Below are positions 57,942 to 64,000 of a stretch of 64,000 bases of DNA, in pieces. A program made the translations under genes and the position numbers. Below the pieces are notes generated by a model. It was not told where the DNA came from. It worked only from the letters and a program-made list of their open reading frames with translations, and searched no databases. This DNA comes from Streptomyces sp. B21-083 (GTDB taxonomy: Bacteria; Actinomycetota; Actinomycetes; Streptomycetales; Streptomycetaceae). Where the stretch lies: NCBI RefSeq assembly GCF_036898825.1, contig NZ_JARUND010000001.1:4526001-4590000 (forward strand). The letters run 5' to 3'. Positions within the stretch are counted from its first letter, which is position 1. Every line of letters begins with the position of its first letter.

Positions 57942-58113
57942 CTACGCGCCTCTGACGCCCTCGACGAACACCTTCCAGGAAGCCGCTCCGAAGACCAGGG
58001 GGCGAGCGGCCGGAGCCTTGCTGTCCGGCGACCTCGACGCAGTCGTTGGCACCCCCTCCGCTGTAGCTCGACTCGCGCCACACAGCCGTGCTGAGGTCGA
58101 GGGTGTGAGTCAT
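57942..58113 (-). pseudogene. DUF397 gene, frameshifted
   Basis: From ATG 58113 the frame gives MTHTLDLSTAVWRESSYSGG and NDCVEVA. The tail DSKAPAARPLVFGAASWKVF and EGVRGA lies in another frame and ends at TAG 57944-57942. The usual spacer before RDSK is missing, so a short internal deletion caused the frameshift. Its ATG overlaps the stop of the XRE remnant upstream (ATGA). Confidence 0.65.
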
Positions 58114-58190
58114 GGTCCGTGCTCCTCCAGTGGACCCCTGATGAACGTGAGCGAGTCCGACGGGGACAACGCCAGGTCCCCGGCAACGCC
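58110..58190 (-). pseudogene. XRE/DUF5753 regulator, 3' remnant
   Basis: About 25 codons of the DUF5753 C-terminus remain (DLALSPSDSLTFIRGPLEEH, then GP and TGA). This matches the tail of the intact XRE protein at 42.8 kb (LALSPGESRKFIRRMLEE). The rest of the gene is absent, so the XRE/DUF397 pair here is dead on both sides. Confidence 0.6.
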
Positions 58191-58292
58191 CGCCCTCTTC
58201 CGCAGCGTACGTCGAACCGGTGACGATCTGAACGCGAACGGTAATCGCCACTCATCAGAACGCCCCCCACGCTCAGAAGGAATCAGCGACAC

Positions 58293-58565
58293 ATGCGCCT
58301 CCTCCCCTGGACCACCCCCGAAGGCCGACCCTGCAATCTCAGCACCGACAGTGACCTCAGCCGGCTCTCTCTCCTCGCCGACGACATCGAGGCAGCCCAA
58401 CTGGACTCCGGGGAGCAGGTGTTGAAGGGGGCGCGGGCCCTGCTCGGTGACCCCAGGGCGGGGGAGCGGGCCGTGCGGTTCGCGCTCACGCGGGCCACCG
58501 AGTCGTTGGCGGACGTCCTGCGGATCGCGGTCAGCCGGGGTGGGCGGATCCCGGCAGAGTGGTGA
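58293..58565 (+). CDS. Conserved hypothetical protein
   Basis: 90 aa. MRLLPWTTPEGRPCNLSTDS, LADDIEAAQLDSGEQVLKGA, and a helical RATESLADVLRIAVSRGGRI. I recognise this as a frequent small Streptomyces protein near XRE/DUF397 genes, with no known function. It is mainly helical and soluble. Divergent from the decayed XRE/DUF397 pair. Confidence 0.65.
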   Translation: MRLLPWTTPEGRPCNLSTDSDLSRLSLLADDIEAAQLDSGEQVLKGARALLGDPRAGERAVRFALTRATESLADVLRIAVSRGGRIPAEW

Positions 58566-58720
58566 TACCGGGGTTTCCTCGGGCGGGGTGCCGAGCAGAT
58601 CGGGTCAGTCGGCTCCCCGCCCGAGGTTCTCCCCCGTTGCGGGAACAACAATGCCCGGGCGCCGCCCTGTTGTCGTTCGCAGTCGGTCCACAGTTCCTTG
58701 GCACTGCGTCTACTCGCGTC

Positions 58721-59707
58721 CTACTGGCCTTGGGGCAAGGCCCGTTGCCGGTAGTCCCTGGGTGACATCCCGTACGCGGCCCGGAACGCCCGGGTGAAGT
58801 CGGACGGGCGCTGGTACCCCCAGCGGGCGGCGATGATGTGGATCGGCGTGCAGCGCAGTGCGGGGTCCGCCAGGTCCCGGTGAGCGTGCTCCAGGCGTTG
58901 GCGGCGGATCCAGGCGGCGACCGGTTCGCCCTGGGTCTGCTGCTGGAAGATGCGGTGCAGATAGCTGAGCGAGATGTTGTGGGCCGCGGCGATCACCGGT
59001 GGTGTCAGCTCCGGGTCGTGGAGGTTCTGCCGGATGAAGTCCTGGGCGCGTGTCGCCGTCGCCCGCCCCCGCGTCTCCGGCGACAACGCGGCCTCCGCTT
59101 CCAGCAGTTGCGCGAACCAGGCCGACATGAGGTCGAGGACCACCGTGCCCAGGCGGGGCGCGTCGGACGGCTGCAGGGTGGCGGCCTGCCGGTCCAGCCC
59201 GACGACGAAGTCCGCCAGGAGCGCGCCGACCCCCTCCCGCCCCGGCAGTCGCCGGCCCAGCAACTCCCGTACCCGGTGCGGCGGCAGGGGCAGCAGTGCC
59301 TTGGGGAAGTCCACGGCCATCCCCGTGACGACGCCGCCCTGCCGATCGTCCGCCGACCTGACGTCGTACGGCTGCGAACTGTCGGCCAGGTGCAGGTCAC
59401 GTGAGGTGAACGTGCTGGTCTGCCCGGCATGGTCGAGTGCCAGCCCGCCGTCGATCAGCAGCGTCAGGTGATAGAACTCCGGGTCGGACTGGCGCACCAG
59501 TTTCGGGGTCCGCCGGTAGCGAGTCGGCAGGAACGACATCTGGCTCACGACCACCGGCCCCAGTTCCATCAGCCGCTGCTCCGCCCAGAAGTCGGCGGCG
59601 TGCTCGCTGACGAGTGCGCTGGAGCGCGTGCGGCCGACCAGGTCCTGCCAGTAGTCGAACCTGTCACCCGCAGGTACGTCGTCCGTACGGAACACCGTCC
59701 CGATCAT
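58721..59707 (-). CDS. AraC-family regulator (AraC_binding_2 type)
   Basis: 328 aa. The N-terminal ~190 residues form a cupin-like ligand domain (FDYWQDLVGRTRSSALVSEH, TFTSRDLHLADSSQPYDVRS) and the C-terminal ~100 carry the double helix-turn-helix (NISLSYLHRIFQQQTQGEPV, RWGYQRPSDFTRAFRAAYGM). It is divergent from the pectate lyase/pectinesterase gene, 126 bp apart, and so is the best candidate for its regulator. ATG 59707 was chosen; codons further upstream belong to the intergenic region. Confidence 0.88.
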   Translation of the reverse strand: MIGTVFRTDDVPAGDRFDYWQDLVGRTRSSALVSEHAADFWAEQRLMELGPVVVSQMSFLPTRYRRTPKLVRQSDPEFYHLTLLIDGGLALDHAGQTSTFTSRDLHLADSSQPYDVRSADDRQGGVVTGMAVDFPKALLPLPPHRVRELLGRRLPGREGVGALLADFVVGLDRQAATLQPSDAPRLGTVVLDLMSAWFAQLLEAEAALSPETRGRATATRAQDFIRQNLHDPELTPPVIAAAHNISLSYLHRIFQQQTQGEPVAAWIRRQRLEHAHRDLADPALRCTPIHIIAARWGYQRPSDFTRAFRAAYGMSPRDYRQRALPQGQ

Positions 59708-59833
59708 TCCGTTTCCTCTCCGGTCCCCGTTCTTCTTCGGCTCCTCGGCACGGCAACCTTTTCTCTCCCGGCTGCGACAGCCAAGTGACGTGGTTCCCCC
59801 ACCAGTTAACCCCTCACTTGATCGGAAGCAGCC

Positions 59834-61960
59834 GTGAGCGAAACCCGCAGCACGTCCCGTGGTCGTAGTCGTCATCGCCGCCGCAAGACCGCACTGCTCG
59901 CAGGGATCCCGCTGGCCCTGACCTCCGCCGGGGCCATGGCCTACGGCGGGGTCTTCGGTGTGTTCGGTGCGGACGCGCAGCCCGAGGCGTCCGCCGCGTC
60001 CGCGACCACCTCGGCCAGGACCGCTTCCTCCGCGCTCGCCGGTGTCACCGACGTGGCGAACGGCTTCGCCTCCGTCAACGCCCTCGGCCAGAACGGGACT
60101 TACGGCGGCCGGGACGGTCAGACCGTCACCGTGAAGACGCTCGCCGACCTGGAGAGGTACGCGACGGCGTCCGAGCCGTACGTCATCGTCGTCGCGGCGA
60201 CCATCAGCATGAACCCGGTCGGCAAGGAGATCAAGGTCCAGTCCGACAAGACCATCATCGGGTCCGGGACCTCCGGGCAGATCGTCGGGGGCGGCTTCTT
60301 CCTCGGGCAGGGCGTGCACAACGTCATCATCCGGAATCTCACCATCCGCGACGCCTACCAGGGTGTCTGGAACGACAAGGAGCACGACTTCGACGGCATC
60401 CAGATGGATGGCGCGCACCATGTGTGGATCGACCACAACGACATCCGCCACATGGCCGACGGTCTCATCGACAGCCGCAAGGACACGACCTACCTGACCG
60501 TTTCCTGGAACAAGCTGAGCCAGGACAACAAGGCCTTCGGTATCGGCTGGACCGAGAACACCACCGCCGACATCACGATCCACCACAACTGGATCCGCGA
60601 GACCGAGCAGCGCAACCCGTCCACCGACAACGTGGCCCACGCCCACCTCTACAACAACTTCCTGGAGGACGAGGCGGGGACCACCATCAAGTCCTCGTAC
60701 GGCAATTACTCCCGCGGCAAGACCAACATGGTGCTCGAGAACTCCTACTTCCAGGGCATGACCAACCCGGTCGTCCGCGACGCCACCGCCACCCTCGTCC
60801 AGCGCGGCAACGTCTTCTCGGGGACCAGTGGCAAGAACGAGAGCGGGGGGTCGGGCGCGGCCTGGGACCCGAAGAAGTATTACGCCTACACGCTCGACAA
60901 GGCGGCCGATGTACCCGCCCTACTCAAGTCCGGTGCGGGGCCCCGCAGTTCCGTGGCCAGGGCGAGCGGTGGTACGTCGGGCGCGACCACCACGTCCGCC
61001 GCCGCCACGACCCTCACCGTCGCCGCCGACGGTTCCGGCCAGTACCGGACCGTGCAGGCCGCCGTGAACGCCGTACCCGCGAACAACGCCTCCCGGGTGG
61101 TCATCTCCGTCAAGCCGGGCACGTACCGCGAGCTGGTCAAGGTTCCGTCGAACAAGCCGCACGTGACCATCCAGGGCAGCGGCGGCAGCCGTAAGGACAC
61201 CACGATCGTCTACAACAACGCGTCCGGTACGCCGAAGCCCGACGGCTCCGGCACGTACGGCACCGGCGGCAGCGCCACCGTCGCGGTCGACGCGGACGAC
61301 TTCCAGGCCCGCAACCTGACCATCTCCAACGACTTCGACGAGGCCGCGCACCAGGACATCGCCAACCAGGCGGTCGCCCTGCGCACCTCGGCCGACAAGG
61401 TGCTGCTCGACGGCGTCATCGTCAGCGGCGACCAGGACACCCTGCTGGTGGACACCGCGTCCAAGGACAAGCTGGGCCGCGTCTACATCACCAACTCCTA
61501 CGTCATCGGCAACACCGACTTCATCTTCGGCCGGGCCACCGCCGTGATCGACAAGTCGGTCATCACCCTGAAGAAGCGCTGGAACGGCACCTCGGCCGGC
61601 TACGTCACGGCTCCCAGCACCGCCGCGAACCGCAAGGGCATCCTGATCGCCAACTCCACGGTGAGCGGTGACGTCTCCGACCGCAGCTTCTACCTCGGCC
61701 GCCCCTGGCACGCGGGCGGCGACGCGAGTCTCGACCCGCAGACCACCGTCCGCAACACCTCGCTGAGCGCGGCGATCAGGACGACCCCCTGGACCGACAT
61801 GAGCGGCTTCTCGTGGAAGGCCGACCGCTTCGCCGAGTACAAGAACACCGGCGCCGGCTCGGGCGCCGCGAGCAGCGAACGCCCGATCCTGACCGACGCC
61901 CAGGCCACCAACCAGGAGGTCGCCGACTGGCTGGGCGACTGGACACCCACGGCCGGCTGA
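59834..61960 (+). CDS. Secreted pectate lyase (PL1)-pectinesterase (CE8) fusion
   Basis: 708 aa. The signal peptide has Arg-rich RHRRRKTALLAG then GIPLALTSAGAMAYGG (possibly Tat). The PL1 domain (about 75-330) has VWIDHNDIRHMADGLIDSRK and the catalytic-loop RNPSTDNVAHAHLYNN. A Ser/Thr/Gly linker (about 365-390) leads to the CE8 domain (about 395-690) with GQYRTVQAAV, QAVALRTSADK, GDQDTLL, NTDFIFGRA and LGRPW. Both active sites appear complete, so one protein can demethylate pectin and cleave it. GTG start. Divergent AraC regulator; strong terminator 60 bp downstream. Confidence 0.92.
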   Translation: MSETRSTSRGRSRHRRRKTALLAGIPLALTSAGAMAYGGVFGVFGADAQPEASAASATTSARTASSALAGVTDVANGFASVNALGQNGTYGGRDGQTVTVKTLADLERYATASEPYVIVVAATISMNPVGKEIKVQSDKTIIGSGTSGQIVGGGFFLGQGVHNVIIRNLTIRDAYQGVWNDKEHDFDGIQMDGAHHVWIDHNDIRHMADGLIDSRKDTTYLTVSWNKLSQDNKAFGIGWTENTTADITIHHNWIRETEQRNPSTDNVAHAHLYNNFLEDEAGTTIKSSYGNYSRGKTNMVLENSYFQGMTNPVVRDATATLVQRGNVFSGTSGKNESGGSGAAWDPKKYYAYTLDKAADVPALLKSGAGPRSSVARASGGTSGATTTSAAATTLTVAADGSGQYRTVQAAVNAVPANNASRVVISVKPGTYRELVKVPSNKPHVTIQGSGGSRKDTTIVYNNASGTPKPDGSGTYGTGGSATVAVDADDFQARNLTISNDFDEAAHQDIANQAVALRTSADKVLLDGVIVSGDQDTLLVDTASKDKLGRVYITNSYVIGNTDFIFGRATAVIDKSVITLKKRWNGTSAGYVTAPSTAANRKGILIANSTVSGDVSDRSFYLGRPWHAGGDASLDPQTTVRNTSLSAAIRTTPWTDMSGFSWKADRFAEYKNTGAGSGAASSERPILTDAQATNQEVADWLGDWTPTAG

Positions 61961-61974
61961 CCATCGCACAACGG

Positions 61975-62003
61975 CACGGGCTGCACGGGCTGCACGGGCT
62001 GCA
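61975..62003. repeat. Tandem repeat of CACGGGCTG
   Basis: Three exact 9-bp copies follow the pectate lyase stop (61975-62003). Such short tandem repeats in a terminator region may vary in copy number; no functional role is evident. Confidence 0.7.
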
Positions 62004-62018
62004 CGATCCTTTCCCAGA

Positions 62019-62050
62019 GAGGGCCCAAGGCGATACGCCCTGGGCCCTCC
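62019..62050. terminator. Convergent-gene terminator hairpin
   Basis: AGGGCCCAAGGCG (62020-62032) pairs with CGCCCTGGGCCCT (62036-62048) with one G-T/A-C change, loop ATA. It lies between the convergent lyase-esterase and nucleotidase genes and can serve both. Confidence 0.75.
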
Positions 62051-62110
62051 GAGATAAAACCGCTACCGATGCCGCTACCGATGCGGACACCGACACCGCT
62101 ACCGCAACTA

Positions 62111-63934
62111 CTACTGCACGATCGTGATCCGGTTCGCCGCCGGCGGCGCGATCGGGGTCGTCGCCGTGGAGTTGGCGGTCAGGTAGTCCGCCAGCACGGC
62201 CAGGTCGTCCGTGCCGACCAGGTCGTTCGTGCCCTGGCCCAGCGTCGGGAAGCCGTCGCCGCCGCCCGCGAGGAAGTTGTTCGTCGCGACGCGGTAGGTG
62301 GCGGCCGGGTCGATCGCCGCACCGTTCAGCCTGACGGAGGCGGCGACCAGGCGCTCCGCGCCCGCCTTCGTCATGTCGAGCGTGTAGGTGAGCCCCGAGG
62401 ACACCTGGAGCACCTTCGGCGAGGCGGCGTTCGTACCGCTCACCTGCTCCTGGAGTACGGAGATCAGCTGGGCGCCGGTGAAGTTCTGCAGGTTCACGGT
62501 GTTGGAGAACGGCTGGACGGTGAAGCCCTCGGCGTAGGTGACGACACCGTCGCCCTCACTGCCCTTGGCCGCGAACGTCAGCCCCGCCCGGATACCGCCC
62601 GGGTTCATCAGCGCGAGGTCGGTCTCCGGGTCGAGCTTCTTGCCGTACGCCAGTTGCGCGTCGGCGATGAGGTCGCCCATCGGGGACTCGGTGCCGGTGT
62701 TGTTGATGTCGCCGGAGATGTAGCCGATGGCGCGGTTGCCGATGGGCGCCGCGAGGGTGTTCCAGCGGGCGATCAGGGCGGTCATGTCCGCGGCCTTGGC
62801 GACGGTCCGGGTGACCACGTGGTTCGCCGAGGAGACGGCCGTACGGGCGATGTCACCCGTCCAGCGGTCGTACGTCAGCGTGGTGTCCGTGTAGAGGCGG
62901 CCGAAGGACGCGGCCGAGGTGACCGTGCGCGGTTTGCCCGACGGGTCCGGGATCGTGCAGGCGTAGGCGGCGTGCGTGTGGCCGGTGACCAGCGCGTCGA
63001 CCTTCGGGGTGACGTTCTTCGCGATGTCGACGATCGGCCCGGAGATGCCGGAGCCGGCGCCCGCCGCGTCACAGTCGTAGTTGTAGGAGCCGGAGGCGGG
63101 CAGGCCGCCCTCGTGGATCAGGGCCACGATCGACTTGACGCCCTGCTTCTCCAGCTCCTTGGCGTACTTGTTGATCGTCTCGACCTCGTCCTTGAACTTG
63201 AGGCCCTTCACGCCCTCGGCGGAGACGACACCGGGGGTGTCCTCCAGGGTCACGCCGATGAAGCCGATCTTGACGCCGTTCTTCTTCCACACCCAGTAGG
63301 GCTTGAGGATCGGCTTCCTGGTCTTCTCGTCGAGCACGTTCGCCGCGAGGTAGGGGAAGTCCGCGCCCTTGAACTTCTTGCCCTTGACGTAGCAGCCGTC
63401 GGTCGGGTGGCAGCCGCCCTTCTGCAGCCGGGCCAGTTCCCTGGCACCCTCGTCGAACTCGTGGTTGCCGACCGAGGTGACGTCGAGGTCGAGGCCGTTG
63501 AGCGCCTCGATGGTGGGCTCGTCGTGGAAGAGGCCCGAGATCAGCGGGGAGGCACCGACCATGTCGCCGCCGGCCGCCGTGATCGAGTACGGGTTGCCCT
63601 TGCGGGCCTCGCGCAGATGCGTGGCGAGGTACTCGACACCACCCGCGTCGATCGTCTTCGTCGAACCGTCGGCCTGGATCTCGGTGACCCGGCCGGAGGA
63701 GCCGGACGGCGGCTCCAGGTTGCCGTGCAGGTCGTTGAAGGACAGCAACTGCACGTCCTGGTAACGGCTCGGCTTGCTGTGGCCGTGACCGCCGGGCTTG
63801 TACGAGCTGTCGCCGGCGCTGGCCGGCAGAGCCGCGGCGGCGAGAGCGCCGACCGTGGCGATACCGGCGACGCCGGCGAGCAGCGCGCGCGTACGGCGTC
63901 TGCGGCGGTGGTACGGCTGGGGTGTGACAGGCAT
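62111..63934 (-). CDS. Secreted bifunctional metallophosphatase/5'-nucleotidase
   Basis: 607 aa. Signal peptide: HRRRRRTRALLAGVAGIATV then AAALPASAG. The calcineurin-like domain carries the two-metal ligands LLSFNDLHGN, GGDMVGASPL, GNHEFD, HEGG and GHTHAAY. The C-terminal 5'-nucleotidase domain has NPGGIRAGL and NNFLAGGGDGF. It hydrolyses extracellular nucleotides to release phosphate and nucleosides. In S. coelicolor the homolog lies next to the MprAB-like pair, as far as I recall; here 6 kb separates them. Confidence 0.92.
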   Translation of the reverse strand: MPVTPQPYHRRRRRTRALLAGVAGIATVGALAAAALPASAGDSSYKPGGHGHSKPSRYQDVQLLSFNDLHGNLEPPSGSSGRVTEIQADGSTKTIDAGGVEYLATHLREARKGNPYSITAAGGDMVGASPLISGLFHDEPTIEALNGLDLDVTSVGNHEFDEGARELARLQKGGCHPTDGCYVKGKKFKGADFPYLAANVLDEKTRKPILKPYWVWKKNGVKIGFIGVTLEDTPGVVSAEGVKGLKFKDEVETINKYAKELEKQGVKSIVALIHEGGLPASGSYNYDCDAAGAGSGISGPIVDIAKNVTPKVDALVTGHTHAAYACTIPDPSGKPRTVTSAASFGRLYTDTTLTYDRWTGDIARTAVSSANHVVTRTVAKAADMTALIARWNTLAAPIGNRAIGYISGDINNTGTESPMGDLIADAQLAYGKKLDPETDLALMNPGGIRAGLTFAAKGSEGDGVVTYAEGFTVQPFSNTVNLQNFTGAQLISVLQEQVSGTNAASPKVLQVSSGLTYTLDMTKAGAERLVAASVRLNGAAIDPAATYRVATNNFLAGGGDGFPTLGQGTNDLVGTDDLAVLADYLTANSTATTPIAPPAANRITIVQ

Positions 63935-64000
63935 GTGCCCCCCTGAAGTTCGTGGACGAGAGAAGAGGAAGGGAGTCCATGAGAGGACGTAAGAAAAGCG

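Noticed and set aside
57862..58251. A single 129-codon protein across the DUF397 region
   Set aside because: The N-terminal 46 codons cover the XRE remnant in a wrong frame, and the C-terminal part is out of frame with DUF397.
61975..62110. Short tandem repeats (CACGGGCTG; CCGCTACCGATG) as a possible CRISPR array
   Set aside because: Repeats are contiguous without spacers and lie around a terminator.

Overview
The window is high-GC actinobacterial DNA, almost certainly a Streptomyces chromosome. The evidence is GlnR, the Nur nickel regulator, the WhiG anti-sigma factor RsiG, several XRE/DUF397 genes, GTG starts, start/stop overlaps of the ATGA/GTGA type, and extreme GC at third codon positions. 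No tRNA, rRNA or CRISPR array was found.

The left third (about 1-20.5 kb) is a decayed accessory region. A Ser/Thr kinase is followed by an IS630 scrap. Next comes a zinc-hook SMC-like ATPase with a truncated winged-helix partner, read here as the remains of an ABC-three-component conflict system. The partner was cut by an IS256-type element, and that element then received an intact 1,629-bp ISL3 element with 8-bp target duplications. From 7.9 to 12.8 kb lies an IS21 element with a 5-bp target duplication, inserted in a DUF6228 gene. Its istA is itself split by a 2.5-kb group II intron encoding an RT/maturase/HNH protein. Further right are a degenerate TnsA-like gene, two related hairpin modules, a Clp-N domain gene, a NUDIX gene, an ArsR-MFS pair, and broken VOC and MDR dehydrogenase genes beside a MerR regulator.

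From 20.5 to 33 kb the genes are intact. They are SnoaL-TetR, an enoyl-CoA hydratase, a rifampicin monooxygenase (Rox) with a rifamycin-associated element (RAE) in its promoter region, an AraC-VOC-UvrA2 cassette, a HelR/HelD-type RNA polymerase motor ATPase beside a TetR gene, and a double phosphotransferase protein. Rox and HelR together form a plausible two-part rifamycin resistance locus.

From 33 to 37.2 kb there are three paralogous GntR-type regulators. Two are divergent from members of one small membrane protein family, and a HAD hydrolase is coupled to the second regulator. Their promoters carry related AAGTTGG/CCAACTT palindromes. I do not recognise this module.

From 37.3 to 56 kb the region looks like conserved Streptomyces core: Eis-type acetyltransferase, rsiG, dtd, ygfZ-nur-nitrobindin operon, DsrE, XRE/DUF397, sulfurtransferase with an upstream Cys-containing leader peptide, LmeA-type protein, MoaD, hydrolase, glnR, a LacI regulator, an HtrA-like protease and an MprAB-like two-component system. 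An apparent accessory insert (56-62 kb) follows. It carries an AAA ATPase/DUF4276 pair (split OLD/PARIS-like defence candidate), a decayed XRE/DUF397 pair, and an AraC regulator divergent from a secreted pectate lyase/pectinesterase fusion. The window ends with a secreted 5'-nucleotidase.
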